Positions 50,569-60,644 are shown, numbered from the stretch's first letter. The stretch: 64,000 nt of DNA from Candidatus Saccharimonadota bacterium (GCA_017540545.1 JAFYAV010000001.1:372001-436000), one strand, 5' to 3'. Notes: a model not told the origin generated them from the sequence alone. Numbers and translations are program-made.

Positions 50569-53500
50569 ATGCGCATTTTTCGCCGTAGAAAAAATGAATA
50601 CTTAAAGTTTATTCCATTTTTTGCACTAGCTATTTTTAGCTTAGCTTTCTTTGCTAGCGCGAAGTTACAGGCCTCTGCTGCCGACGTATCCGGAAATCTT
50701 ACCATTACTGAGGCTCATGCCTATAAAGACGATGCTGAAACGGTAGAGCTCAGTTCGACGAGCGGTATTTCTCCAGGCTCAACGAGTTATTTTAAAATTA
50801 AGTTTAAATGGAAATATGAATCATCAACGCCGCTTGCTAGTGGCGATACGGTAACGTTCCCGTTGGCTAATAACAGTGCGTCAGCAACATCGCGTAATGT
50901 TAGTATCCCAAACATGGCATCTCAGGCAATCATTGACCAAAACGGTGAAAAAATTGGCGAGTGGAAGATTGCTAGCCGTAAGGGTGTAATTACTTTTAGT
51001 AATGCGGCTGTAGGCAAGACTAGTATTGAAGGTGAGTTAACTACTCCGCGCAATGTCACTATTGGTGGTATTTGGAGGGACGATATGGTTGTTCCTGTTA
51101 CTGTAGGTAATATAACTCTCCAAATCTTAGTGCCAGGAAGCCCAACTATAGGCAGCGCGTCCGACGATCCAGTGAAGACTACTAGCAGTAGAAGCAACAA
51201 TAGAACCGCCTGGGGCTTTTATTCACCTGGGGTCACCATCAATGAGTTATATCGAGGAGAGGGGCAAGTCGCACTAAGCAGTAATGCTAGGATTTCTAAT
51301 CTCATTGTCGAAGATCCGCTTGATGAAAATGTTACCTCTATTGATATGACGAATATTAATGCTCGCGTTACTTTACCTAGGAACTGGACAGACGGGAGCC
51401 TTGGTGCCGCCAGTTTCGGGCTAGAAGCTAATATGAAGAGCCTATTTACGGAAAAACGGCAAGCTGACGGTCAAAGTTATGAAGAATATAAAGCTAGCTT
51501 GAATGAGCTAGAGTGGGGTACTTATAGAGATCCGGATACTAGGAGATTAACGCTCGTGATGAACTTGGGCTCTCAGCCTAGCTCGAAAACATATAGTGAC
51601 GCACTAAGAGCGCAGAATTCCAGTTATGCAACCATGGGCGCAATGGCGAATGCCGCATATCCTTTTGCTACCACAAATATTGGCGGTGCGATTGATAACA
51701 TTACAGGCAGCGATAATATCGTTGGTGGTGCAGTCGTATTCTACGCCATTTCATTCTATGTAAATTATCCGCAAGCAAGCATTGAAACGCCGCTATCTAA
51801 TACGGCAACCTTCTCTTGGGACACAGCGGACGGCGAGCATAAAGTCATGCAGAAAACTGCGAATTCAGCTCTCGTTGTCGGTAAAGCCTCTTCTGAAGTA
51901 AAGGGCGAAGCTAAGCTCTATTTGCGCGATGCTGCAACCAAACTCCCAATCGCAGACGTTAATCTTAAGCTTCAGGTGCAAAACGGAACTGTCTGGGAAG
52001 ACGTGGCTGGTGCCGCCAAAACTACAGGCGATGACGGCTCTATTCAGATTCTTAGCCTAGAGCCGGGCGCTAAATATCGCTGGGTTCAAACTAGTTTCGC
52101 CGATCATTATCTTACTAATTCCTTTAAGCTTTATTCCGATGAAGCTATGAATACCGTCATCACTGATTTTACGATGCCAAATGACGCCGGCGTTACTACT
52201 TATGCTACTAACGAAAAAGAATCCTTCACTATTACTTATAAAGCTGGAGCGCATGGTAATTTCTCGGACATCGTCTTTAACAAACAATATTACGGCTCAA
52301 CAACGCCTCAACCAACTACTGCGCAAATTATTCCTGTCACGGGTTGGACTTTTACGGGTTGGTCGCCAAGTGTATCCAATATAGTTACGGGCGAAGCGAC
52401 TTATACGGCGCAGTGGCAACGTCAAACAAAATCTGAATCAGTTTCTATTATTTGGGACGATTCGGATAATCCAAACGACACACGCCCAAACAATGTAAAA
52501 ATCCAACTTCTTCAAAACGGCAACAATTATGGTTCAGAAACTACCATCACTGAAGATAATCACTGGGCTAATACTTGGTCGAATCTTCCAGCCTACAGCG
52601 ATGACGGTACGACGCAATACACTTACGCGGTTGAAAACAAAACTGATGTACCGGGCTACACGGCGACCGTTAGTACAGCCAGTAACGGTACCCATATAGT
52701 AACCTTTAAAATCAAGCAGGCTGCCGTCACGACCTATCATTATCTCAAAGATACTACAACAGAGGTGGCGGATGCCGAAAACCAGACTTTGGATTATGGC
52801 GCACCGTATACGACTGGAAAGAAAACTTTAAATAATTATAATTACGATTCAGTTTCTGGTAGGCCATCCGGCAACGTGGGCGAAAGCGATATCACAGTTA
52901 AATATTTCTACACTCATAAAACCGGCACTTTGACCGTTCATCATTACCAAGTTGGCACTACTACGGAAGTTTCTGCAGACGAGACGACGACTAAGAATTA
53001 CGGCGACGATTACAGTACTAGTTATATAAACAATCTGCCAAATCATATATACGATTCGACCGTTGGCACTCCGTCTGGCACTTTCGCCGGAGATACCGTT
53101 GTCACTTACTACTATAAGCTTAAGACTGCCACTATTACTACTCACTATTATCTCAAAGGCACTACGACCGAAATTGCTCCAGATGTAGTCGAAACTAAGA
53201 ATTACACGGAAGACTATGAAACTCACCCACTAACTACTATTCCGACTCAATACCAAGACTATGAGTTAGTTTCTAGCCAACCGACCGATTACAAAGGCAC
53301 AGTCAATAAGTCTCCTATTGTTGTGACTTACTACTATCAAAAGAAGGATGTTAAACTTAGCTCCAATCTAAAACTGACTGCTCCGGAAAGTATTAACAGC
53401 AAGACAGCAGTAGTAAAATATAACGTCAATTATGCCGTTGATATCAAAGATTTTATTGGTAATATAGATACTACCATTACGATGAAGCTTCCATATCCAA

Positions 53501-54057
53501 TTGATGAGGAAAAATCCGAACTTGACGGCGGTGCTTACGATAGGAAAACAAAAACGATTACTTGGACTAAGGCTCAGCAATATAATACTTACAACGACGG
53601 CGAAGATATAACTATTACACATGAAGTATCATTGATTTATGACGGAGCTCAAGCCAAGGATCAATTATTGGCTACCGCAGAGGCGACCATTCAACTCGAA
53701 TCGAAATCTAACGACACTGCGGATAGTGTTGAGACTGCTATAAAAACTCCATCCAAACTCATCTTCCGCTTTGTCGATCAAGACGGCAAAGTAATTCAAG
53801 AAGAGCACGAGGAAGATGGTTTCGTTGGTGACGAAAGTAAATTCCGCCCAGTCGAGATTCCTGGCTACAAACTTGTCGCGGAAGAGAATATGGATTACTT
53901 ATTCGGCGAAGAGCAGAAAACGATTACGTACCGCTACGTTAGGCTCGTAAATCCGAATACCGGAAACGAAGAAATATATCCATATTTCATAATAGTTGGA
54001 GCTTTAGCGTCGACGCTTTGCTACGCCTCGGTCGTGTTGGTTAAGCGAAAAATTTAA
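50569..54057 (+). CDS. Large sortase-type adhesin with MucBP repeats
   Basis: 1162 aa. Signal peptide with helix at about 13-37, a long N-terminal beta region, a SpaA-like domain (about 445-545), an InlB/Listeria-Bacteroides-type repeat (about 555-620: NFSDIVFNKQYYG), a Cna-B domain (about 625-715: VSIIWDDSDNPNDTRPNNVK), three MucBP-like repeats (about 718-925; TTYHYL, TVHHYQ, TTHYYL) and a further beta domain. The C terminus has NPNTG (1128-1132), a helix and a KRK tail for sortase anchoring. Likely binds host mucin or the bacterial host cell. Confidence 0.85.
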   Translation: MRIFRRRKNEYLKFIPFFALAIFSLAFFASAKLQASAADVSGNLTITEAHAYKDDAETVELSSTSGISPGSTSYFKIKFKWKYESSTPLASGDTVTFPLANNSASATSRNVSIPNMASQAIIDQNGEKIGEWKIASRKGVITFSNAAVGKTSIEGELTTPRNVTIGGIWRDDMVVPVTVGNITLQILVPGSPTIGSASDDPVKTTSSRSNNRTAWGFYSPGVTINELYRGEGQVALSSNARISNLIVEDPLDENVTSIDMTNINARVTLPRNWTDGSLGAASFGLEANMKSLFTEKRQADGQSYEEYKASLNELEWGTYRDPDTRRLTLVMNLGSQPSSKTYSDALRAQNSSYATMGAMANAAYPFATTNIGGAIDNITGSDNIVGGAVVFYAISFYVNYPQASIETPLSNTATFSWDTADGEHKVMQKTANSALVVGKASSEVKGEAKLYLRDAATKLPIADVNLKLQVQNGTVWEDVAGAAKTTGDDGSIQILSLEPGAKYRWVQTSFADHYLTNSFKLYSDEAMNTVITDFTMPNDAGVTTYATNEKESFTITYKAGAHGNFSDIVFNKQYYGSTTPQPTTAQIIPVTGWTFTGWSPSVSNIVTGEATYTAQWQRQTKSESVSIIWDDSDNPNDTRPNNVKIQLLQNGNNYGSETTITEDNHWANTWSNLPAYSDDGTTQYTYAVENKTDVPGYTATVSTASNGTHIVTFKIKQAAVTTYHYLKDTTTEVADAENQTLDYGAPYTTGKKTLNNYNYDSVSGRPSGNVGESDITVKYFYTHKTGTLTVHHYQVGTTTEVSADETTTKNYGDDYSTSYINNLPNHIYDSTVGTPSGTFAGDTVVTYYYKLKTATITTHYYLKGTTTEIAPDVVETKNYTEDYETHPLTTIPTQYQDYELVSSQPTDYKGTVNKSPIVVTYYYQKKDVKLSSNLKLTAPESINSKTAVVKYNVNYAVDIKDFIGNIDTTITMKLPYPIDEEKSELDGGAYDRKTKTITWTKAQQYNTYNDGEDITITHEVSLIYDGAQAKDQLLATAEATIQLESKSNDTADSVETAIKTPSKLIFRFVDQDGKVIQEEHEEDGFVGDESKFRPVEIPGYKLVAEENMDYLFGEEQKTITYRYVRLVNPNTGNEEIYPYFIIVGALASTLCYASVVLVKRKI

Positions 54058-54066
54058 TCGGACTGC

Positions 54067-54105
54067 CAACAAAAAATCCCCTTGGTCGCCAAGGGGATTT
54101 TTAGA
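54067..54105. terminator. Bidirectional terminator
   Basis: AAAAAATCCCCTTGG / CCAAGGGGATTTTT stem between convergent adhesin and aquaporin genes. Confidence 0.9.
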
Positions 54106-54117
54106 ATCGATTAACGA

Positions 54118-55149
54118 TTAGTTTGCTAGCTCTTTGCCGCTGAGTTTAGTTGCAAAGTCGGATAGGTAGAAACCAACTATGCCGCCAAGAATTGGGAATG
54201 CGACATAAGAAACGAGCATTGGCATCAATGCGTTCATTAATGCGTCGAAGCCTTCGGCACTGGCCGGCAGTAAACCGTAAATAAAGGAAACTGCTGGGTT
54301 CATGATGAAGATATTCTCCTGCTGAATGCCGAGATAGGTGCTGCTAATCACGACTGCGAAGAGCATTGCAACAAACACACCAGTTGCTACAGTTGCAGCA
54401 AATGTGAATGCGCTGCGCTTGTATGTAAGTGCGCGAGCAAAGAAGAATGCAATGATGATTGCGCCAACAAACTCAAGCATCGTGATTGTCCAGAAGAAAC
54501 TGAAACCTTCCGTTGCTGCGGTGAGATTGCTAGCGGCGGTCAATGCCGGTAGGGTGGTAGTGTCTGCTACGATGTTACCTGAAGCGATGCCCGCATTGTA
54601 GAATCCGTTGATAATTAGGAAGCCAACCCATGCACCGATTACTTGCGCGATGATGTATAGCACGCCACGAATTGCTGAAACGCGACGAGTTGCCATCATG
54701 CCAACCGTTACGATTGGATTGAAATGTGCACCGGACAATACGTACATAGCGAGCGTAATGCCGAGATATGCAAAAATCATGTATAGCGGGTTAAATAAAC
54801 CGAGCGTCAAAGCGACGCCAGCAATCACGCCAGTGCCGATGATTTCACCGATAATTGCCCCGATGATTTTTGTGTCTTTAAAAATTGTCAAAATATTTTC
54901 CGCGGGATCATGCTTGCAAGCAAAGAATTCCTTTACTGGATGAGCCTTTTCGGACATAACTTTGACTTTTTCCTCTGCTACCTTTTCTGCCTGATCTTCA
55001 ACCTTATCCACCGTGGTAACCTTGGCTTTTTTGGTAGTTTTGGCTTCAACTGTTTTGACAGTTTTTGGCTTTGAAGTTGCGGCTTTAGACTTCGTGGAAG
55101 TCTTTTTGGCGCCAGACTTCTTGGCCGTTTTGGCTTTGGTTGTTGCCAT
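54118..55149 (-). CDS. Aquaporin/MIP channel with Lys/Ala-rich N-terminal extension
   Basis: 343 aa. Six-helix MIP core from about residue 95. The first signature is NPI (144-146) in SGAHFNPIVTVG and the second NPA (284-286). An unusual extension of about 75 residues at the N terminus is made of Lys/Ala/Thr repeats like histone H1 tails. The relaxed first NPA motif and SGAHFNP context allow water or glycerol; specificity unknown. GGAGAGG and a TATAAT precede the start. Confidence 0.9.
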   Translation of the reverse strand: MATTKAKTAKKSGAKKTSTKSKAATSKPKTVKTVEAKTTKKAKVTTVDKVEDQAEKVAEEKVKVMSEKAHPVKEFFACKHDPAENILTIFKDTKIIGAIIGEIIGTGVIAGVALTLGLFNPLYMIFAYLGITLAMYVLSGAHFNPIVTVGMMATRRVSAIRGVLYIIAQVIGAWVGFLIINGFYNAGIASGNIVADTTTLPALTAASNLTAATEGFSFFWTITMLEFVGAIIIAFFFARALTYKRSAFTFAATVATGVFVAMLFAVVISSTYLGIQQENIFIMNPAVSFIYGLLPASAEGFDALMNALMPMLVSYVAFPILGGIVGFYLSDFATKLSGKELAN

Positions 55150-55276
55150 TTTACCTCTCCATTAATATTATATGCGAACATTATATCATACCGCCCCTAT
55201 AAGTCATCCTTTTCCGGTTTTTAGGATAAGCTCAATATGTTACAATAAAAACTGTTCAATAAAAAAGGAGATTCGC

Positions 55277-55507
55277 GTGGGAATAATGGTGGAGGGGAAC
55301 GAAGAAAAATCGAAACTGCAGGAGCGGATTAGTGCCGACTTGCGCGAACGCTCGCGTCGCAATTCTAAAGACGATGGCGACGTAGATCTCGTCGAGGATT
55401 CCGAATATCTCAAAAATACTCGCAAAACTGGCCGTTTTAGCTGGTTCTGGTTCATACTTGTCGCACTTGCGGCTTTGTCGCTAGTTATCATCTTCGTTAT
55501 TAAATAG
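55277..55507 (+). CDS. Small tail-anchored membrane protein
   Basis: 76 aa starting GTG 55277, chosen because AAGGAG is six bases upstream; an internal ATG follows at 55286. A charged N-terminal half (KSKLQERISADLRERSRRN) is followed by one C-terminal membrane helix (about 54-75) and a final lysine. Not recognised. Precedes pheS in the same direction. Confidence 0.7.
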   Translation: MGIMVEGNEEKSKLQERISADLRERSRRNSKDDGDVDLVEDSEYLKNTRKTGRFSWFWFILVALAALSLVIIFVIK

Positions 55508-55543
55508 TCAACAGATAAGAGATATGCTAAAATACTAGGTATC

Positions 55544-56512
55544 ATGCCTAGTATTTCGGATTTAAAAGCAGAGCTGAAGCAGCTCAATGCAGAATATGCC
55601 AAAATCAAAGACATGCCAGCTGAAAAGCGGGCTGATTTTGGCAAGGAACTAAATGTCAAAAAACAAAAAATTTTACAGCAAATCGCCGATGTTGAAGCCG
55701 CCGCAGAAGACCAGGAAGTGTTGCCACTCGACATCACTGCTCCGCGCGATATTAATGCCGATGCGCCAGAATTCCTCACTGCCGATTTTGGCAGTAAGCA
55801 TCCGCTCATGACTGAGCTCGACCGTGTTATTAGCATTTATCAAAGCATGGGTTTTGACATTATGGAGTCCGTCCAACTCGACGACGAGTATCACATGTTT
55901 GATAGTCTCAATTTTGCCAAAGGCCATCCTGCTCGCGATGGTTACGATACGTTTCGCACTGAGGAAGGTTTTATTCCTCCCGCCCACACTAGCACTATGC
56001 AGAATCGCGTACTCAAAGCTCATAAGCACAAACTTGACGAAGGTAATGCAATAGCCGTTGCAGTTCCTGGCCGCACATATCGCAATGAGGACGTTGATGC
56101 TACGCACGAGCACACCTTCTATCAATGTGAGGGCGTTTATGTATCCGAAAATTGTACGCTTGGTAACATGCTTGGCATTTTGCGCGAATTTTTTGAGAAA
56201 TACTATGGTCAGAAACTTAATATTAAAACTCAGCCCGGCTACTTTCCGTTCACGGAGCCAAGCCTCGAATTCTTAATCGAAAAGCCTGCTGCACTTGGTG
56301 GCAAAGGCAAGGGCGGCGACTGGCTCGAAATGCTCGGTTGTGGCATGATTCATCCGAACGTTCTCAGAATGGCCGGCATTGACCCGACGAAATATCAAGG
56401 TTTTGCGTGGGGCGGCGGAATTGATCGCCTTGTTATGTTGCGCTATGACCTTGGCGATGTCCGCAATTTCGAAGCCGCAAAACTTGATTTCTTGAAGGAG
56501 TTCGCATGTTAA
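55544..56512 (+). CDS. pheS: Phenylalanyl-tRNA synthetase alpha subunit
   Basis: 322 aa. The N-terminal helical arm is followed by the class II core: HPLMTELDRVISIYQSMGF, the FRTEEGFIPPAHTSTMQNR region, YPFTEPS-type FPFTEPSLEF and motif 3 GFAWGGGIDRLVML. The core pairs with PheT to charge tRNA-Phe. Its end overlaps pheT by seven bases. TGCTAAAAT upstream (55525-55533) ends ten bases before the ATG, so the leader is very short. Confidence 0.97.
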   Translation: MPSISDLKAELKQLNAEYAKIKDMPAEKRADFGKELNVKKQKILQQIADVEAAAEDQEVLPLDITAPRDINADAPEFLTADFGSKHPLMTELDRVISIYQSMGFDIMESVQLDDEYHMFDSLNFAKGHPARDGYDTFRTEEGFIPPAHTSTMQNRVLKAHKHKLDEGNAIAVAVPGRTYRNEDVDATHEHTFYQCEGVYVSENCTLGNMLGILREFFEKYYGQKLNIKTQPGYFPFTEPSLEFLIEKPAALGGKGKGGDWLEMLGCGMIHPNVLRMAGIDPTKYQGFAWGGGIDRLVMLRYDLGDVRNFEAAKLDFLKEFAC

Positions 56513-58941
56513 TTTCTCTCAACTGGATTAAAAAATACGTCAAAATCGATATCCCAGACGATGAGCTCATCAAGCTCATCGGCGCTCGACTCGTTGAAGT
56601 CGAAGAGGCAATTGACGAAACGCATAAATACGACAAAATCTACGCCGTGAAAGTTGTGAGCGCTGAAAAAATCCCCGATACACATCTTTCATTATGCAAA
56701 ATCGATGACGGCGGCAAAGCGACGGACGTCGTACGCGATGATGATGGCCTAGTTCAGGTTATGTGTGGTGCACCGAATGTTCATGCCGACATGATGGCGG
56801 TCTGGGTTGCGCCAGGCGCAATTGTTCCAACTACGTATCATGACGAAGAGCCATTTGTAATTGGCATGCGCAAAATGCTCAAGAAATATGATTCATACGG
56901 TATGTTATCTGGCGCAGATGAACTTGGCTTTAGCGATATTCGTGCCGGTATCGCCGAGCTCGATCCCGCCGTGGCAAAACCGGGCGACAATCTCGCAAAG
57001 CTGTTCGACTTGAACGACATTATTTTGGACATTGAGAACAAGTCGCTCACGCATCGCCCAGACACTTTTGGCATTCTCGGTTTTGCGCGCGAAGTTGCTG
57101 GTATTCTTGGTCAAAAATTTAAGACGGAAGATTGGTATTTCCGCAACGAAGCTGATTTTGAAATTAATTCCAATATTAAGCTTGGTATTGAAATAGACGA
57201 AAAGCTTTGCCCGCGCTATACGGCAATTGTCTTGGAGCCGAATGGCAATAAGGCACCAAAATATCTTACTTTACAAGATACTTTGCTAGCACGTTCTGGC
57301 ATGCGCCCAATCGACCCAATCGTTGATCTTACTAACATCCTTATGCTCCTCTCGGGCCAGCCGTTGCATGCCTTCGATTACGATAAGTTTGTCGCTGTCG
57401 GCGGCAGTAAAAACCCGAAGATTATTGTTCGGGCAGGCAAGGATGGCGAAAAGCTCACTTTGCTTGATGGTAAAGAAATCGAAATGAACTCCGACGATAT
57501 TGTCATTACGAGCAATAATGTTCCGGTCGCGTTAGCAGGTGCCATGGGCGGCGCCAATACGGCAATCGACGAGAATACTAAGCGTATTATTCTTGAATCC
57601 GCCACTTTTAGCCTATACAATTTGCGCAAAACGCAGATGGCACATGGTATTTTTTCGGAAGCAATTACGCGATTCACCAAGGGGCAACCATCTGGCCAAA
57701 CTTTGCCAGTTGCATTGCGTTTCGCTGAGCAGGCATTAGCTATTGGCTATAACCCCGTAGCGCTTTTTGACAGCCAGAAAACTGCACCAGAAGCCGAAAA
57801 AGTCGAGCTAGAACTAGCGCAGCTAAACGGTTTGCTTGGCACTGATTTCACCGCCAAGCAAGCTCAAGATATTTTGCAGAATGTCGAGTTTGCCATTGAG
57901 ACTAAGGGCAAAAAGCTCATAGCTACCGTACCATTCTGGCGCACGGACATTCATATTTCGGAAGATCTCATCGAAGAAGTTGGCCGCCTTTCAGGTTACG
58001 ACAATATCGCGCCAGTTCTCCCACTCCATGCTACCTCGGATCCGAACGAGATGTTTGTACTTAAAACTGCCTTACGCAATCACTTATCGGCTCGTGGCGC
58101 TAATGAAGTGCTGACCTACTCGTTCGTACATGGCGACCTGCTCAAAAAAGTCAATCAAAACCCAGAAAATTCTTACAAAATCGTCAATTCAATTTCGCCG
58201 GATCTTCAATACATTCGCCAAAGTATTGTTCCGAGCTTGCTAGACAAGTCCTATGCAAACTTGCGCGCCGGCCACGAGAAGTTCGCGCTTTTCGAGATGA
58301 ATCAGGTTTATTCACGTAGCGCTGGCCTAGACGACGATGGTGTCCCGCAGAACAACTACAGACTTGGTTTCGTGCTGGTTTCTCAGGATCAGAAAGCTGG
58401 CTATTATCTTGCCAAGAAATATGTCGAATCGCTCTTGGATACTTTTGGTATCGGATACGAAATCAAGCCATTTATCGAAGCTAAAGATAAGACCAATGCT
58501 TACTTCGAGTCGAAGCGCAGCGCGAATATCGAAACTTCAGACGGCAAACTCATTGGCCACGTCGGCGAAATCAAACAGCGTATCTCGCGCAGCTTCAAGC
58601 TCCCAATCAATACGGCCGCTTTCGAACTAGATTTGCGCGTAATCCTCGAACTTCAGGGCGTAAGTGCGAAAGATTTTAGCTTCAGCCAGTTTCCGTCCGT
58701 TGCGCGCGACCTTACCCTGACTCTGCCGCTTGACTGCCCAGTTGGCGAAATAACAGCGCAAATTCGTGCCGAACTTGCTAAGCGTGAGCTCATACATCGG
58801 ATCGAATGTACGTCCATCTATCAGGCCGATGGCGCCAAAACGAAGAATGTCAGCTTTCATCTAAGCTTTGCTCGCACCGATAAAACTTTAGAAAAGTCCG
58901 AGATCCAAGATATAATGAAAGCATTAGAAAAGATAAAATAA
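56506..58941 (+). CDS. pheT: Phenylalanyl-tRNA synthetase beta subunit
   Basis: 811 aa. It has the EMAP/OB-type tRNA-binding domain (about 40-150; VMCGAPNVHADMMAVWVAPGA), the B3/B4 editing domain, B5, the catalytic-like core with IRQSIVPSLLDKSYANLRAG, and a C-terminal FDX-ACB domain (about 720-811; FSQFPSVARDLTLTLP). Full length. AAGGAG precedes the ATG inside pheS. FKBP gene follows. Confidence 0.97.
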   Translation: MLISLNWIKKYVKIDIPDDELIKLIGARLVEVEEAIDETHKYDKIYAVKVVSAEKIPDTHLSLCKIDDGGKATDVVRDDDGLVQVMCGAPNVHADMMAVWVAPGAIVPTTYHDEEPFVIGMRKMLKKYDSYGMLSGADELGFSDIRAGIAELDPAVAKPGDNLAKLFDLNDIILDIENKSLTHRPDTFGILGFAREVAGILGQKFKTEDWYFRNEADFEINSNIKLGIEIDEKLCPRYTAIVLEPNGNKAPKYLTLQDTLLARSGMRPIDPIVDLTNILMLLSGQPLHAFDYDKFVAVGGSKNPKIIVRAGKDGEKLTLLDGKEIEMNSDDIVITSNNVPVALAGAMGGANTAIDENTKRIILESATFSLYNLRKTQMAHGIFSEAITRFTKGQPSGQTLPVALRFAEQALAIGYNPVALFDSQKTAPEAEKVELELAQLNGLLGTDFTAKQAQDILQNVEFAIETKGKKLIATVPFWRTDIHISEDLIEEVGRLSGYDNIAPVLPLHATSDPNEMFVLKTALRNHLSARGANEVLTYSFVHGDLLKKVNQNPENSYKIVNSISPDLQYIRQSIVPSLLDKSYANLRAGHEKFALFEMNQVYSRSAGLDDDGVPQNNYRLGFVLVSQDQKAGYYLAKKYVESLLDTFGIGYEIKPFIEAKDKTNAYFESKRSANIETSDGKLIGHVGEIKQRISRSFKLPINTAAFELDLRVILELQGVSAKDFSFSQFPSVARDLTLTLPLDCPVGEITAQIRAELAKRELIHRIECTSIYQADGAKTKNVSFHLSFARTDKTLEKSEIQDIMKALEKIK

Positions 58942-58959
58942 CGGGTGGACGGAGGTAAT

Positions 58960-59724
58960 ATGATTAAAAATGACGACTTGAAGACGACCCCAAAGCAACG
59001 TTTAATAATTATTATTGTTGCAATCTTCATGCTATTTTCGACTTTTGCGCTCTATGCTGGAATCGTTCTTAATGCATCGGACAATAACACAGAAACCAGC
59101 AAACTTACCAGCGAAGAGCAGGCACGCTACGACAAGCTTCTCGCCGAGTATAATGCAGCAGTCGAGAAACAGGCCAAAGAGCTTTCCGACAAATATTTCA
59201 ATGAATTTAAGACTTATAAAGATAAGGTTAAGTCATTCAACGCTGCAAGCGTTGTTAATCTCGCGACTGAAGACGTCAAAATTGGTACCGGCAAGACTGT
59301 TTCCGATAAAGACTTCACGGACTATTCCGCATATTATATTGGTTGGCTCAGCGACGAGAAAGTTTTTGACTCTTCATTCGATGATTTTAGCAATCCAACT
59401 GAGCTCAAAACGCCGTTAGCAGGCCAAAGCGGCCTAATTGAAGGTTGGAAGCAGGGCATCGTCGGCATGAAGATGGGTGGCGTCCGCATTCTCTCGATTC
59501 CATCCGCACTCGGCTACGGCGAAGAGGGGCAGGGCGATTCCATTCCAGCCAACTCTCCGCTTAAGTTTCTTATTATGCTCATCGATAAAGTTGAAGAAGT
59601 GAAGGCTAGCGAGGAGCTCATGAATCTCTACTACAAGTCGCTTGGTACAACCGTCAATGCGAATCCGGAAGCGGGATCTACAGAAAACACTGAAGAAACC
59701 AAAGAAGCCGAAACATCAAAATAA
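58960..59724 (+). CDS. Membrane-anchored FKBP-type peptidyl-prolyl isomerase
   Basis: 254 aa. One membrane helix (about 15-38), a coiled-coil region, then an FKBP domain at about 105-225: GWLSDEKVFDSSFDDF, LIEGWKQGIVGMKMGGVRIL, PSALGYGEEG and IPANSPLKFLIMLI. The Glu-rich tail is disordered. The usual F-x-W core residues are partly changed, but the ligand pocket looks intact. ATG 58960 with GGAGGT four bases upstream is preferred to the in-frame GTG 58945. It folds secreted proteins outside the membrane. Confidence 0.92.
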   Translation: MIKNDDLKTTPKQRLIIIIVAIFMLFSTFALYAGIVLNASDNNTETSKLTSEEQARYDKLLAEYNAAVEKQAKELSDKYFNEFKTYKDKVKSFNAASVVNLATEDVKIGTGKTVSDKDFTDYSAYYIGWLSDEKVFDSSFDDFSNPTELKTPLAGQSGLIEGWKQGIVGMKMGGVRILSIPSALGYGEEGQGDSIPANSPLKFLIMLIDKVEEVKASEELMNLYYKSLGTTVNANPEAGSTENTEETKEAETSK

Positions 59725-59735
59725 TGTTGACGCAA

Positions 59736-59770
59736 CCTAAAATGAGCCCGCCGGGGCTCATTTTTTTGTC
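59736..59770 (+). terminator. Terminator of the pheST-FKBP operon
   Basis: AAAATGAGCCC / GGGCTCATTTTTTT stem-loop. Confidence 0.9.
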
Positions 59771-59789
59771 GTCTTAAGCATAAGCGCAC

Positions 59790-59818
59790 TTGACTAATAA
59801 GCAGAAGTGTGGTATAAT
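59790..59818 (+). promoter_or_regulatory. Promoter of the unknown membrane protein gene
   Basis: TTGACT, 17-base spacer, TATAAT with TGTGG extension. Confidence 0.75.
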
Positions 59819-59824
59819 GGTATA

Positions 59825-59975
59825 GTTATTTGCCATAGTTTGTGCAAATAGGCACCTATAGAGTTGATTACATGTAAAACCGGCTTTTTCTCCTTTTCGC
59901 ATGCTTCCGCATTCCTGCTCGCTAGACATCTACTAGTTGGCGGAAATGCGGAAAAATGCAAAAAAGGAGGTTGAG
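59825..59975 (+). promoter_or_regulatory. Structured leader of the unknown membrane protein gene
   Basis: About 150 bases. The main hairpin is TTCCGCATT/AATGCGGAA (59905-59953), extended by GCAT/ATGC and enclosing CTAGACATCTACTAG. AAGGAGG (59964-59970) follows six bases before the ATG. No known riboswitch recognised. Confidence 0.55.
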
Positions 59976-60644
59976 ATGGTAAAAGAGTTATTGTTTGAGC
60001 TGTCACTGTTGTTTGCACTCGCGGCGCTCGAATATCTTGTAGCGCACAGATCGGTGCACTTCGCTGCCCGTAGGCATAAAAAGCAGCCGTCGAAGCAGCC
60101 GAGGAAGCCGAAGCGCTCCGCGGCATGCGTCAAGCTTGCTACGGCGTTCGCTCGCAGGCATAAACGCTTGCAGTACCCCAATATGCTGCTCATCTTCCCC
60201 TCGGCTTCGCGGTTGTGGGCGATGAGCAGCGTGGTCGCGACCGTGTCAGCGGTGCTGTTTGGTCACTTTCATGGCTTCGGTATAATCCAATTTACCATGG
60301 ATAGCGGCGACAGCTACGACTGGGGTGTAATTATTGCACTATCTGCGATGGGCATGCTCTGGCTCGCCGTATGCGTTGCGACGAACAGCGTCGTCTCGTG
60401 GCTGATAGTCGCAGACGCACTCAGTGTCACTGCTGAGCTCGAGAAGGCCGGCAACTCTGTCGCCACGAGGCAGAAGTACTCCGTTACCGAGCTGCCCGCC
60501 TTGCTCCTATGGGCAGTGAAGCGGGAACGTAGGGAGCGCCTTGCTGCCAATGGACGAGAGAGTGGGATCTTTGCCGTGATGGCGTTCTTTGAAGACGTCG
60601 TCGACGGTTTTGTGTATCTTGCAAGCGCTGACGCGACGAACTAG
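59976..60644 (+). CDS. Membrane protein of unknown function, atypical codon usage
   Basis: 222 aa. An N-terminal hydrophobic helix (about 5-22), a strongly basic stretch (about 33-62, rich in Lys, Arg and Pro), two more membrane helices (about 82-102 and 117-140) and a charged C-terminal half. Not recognised. ATG 59976 has AAGGAGG six bases upstream. Codons AGG, CTG, GTG, TCG and CCG are much commoner than in neighbouring pheT or sbcB. Own promoter, structured leader and terminator. Confidence 0.7.
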   Translation: MVKELLFELSLLFALAALEYLVAHRSVHFAARRHKKQPSKQPRKPKRSAACVKLATAFARRHKRLQYPNMLLIFPSASRLWAMSSVVATVSAVLFGHFHGFGIIQFTMDSGDSYDWGVIIALSAMGMLWLAVCVATNSVVSWLIVADALSVTAELEKAGNSVATRQKYSVTELPALLLWAVKRERRERLAANGRESGIFAVMAFFEDVVDGFVYLASADATN

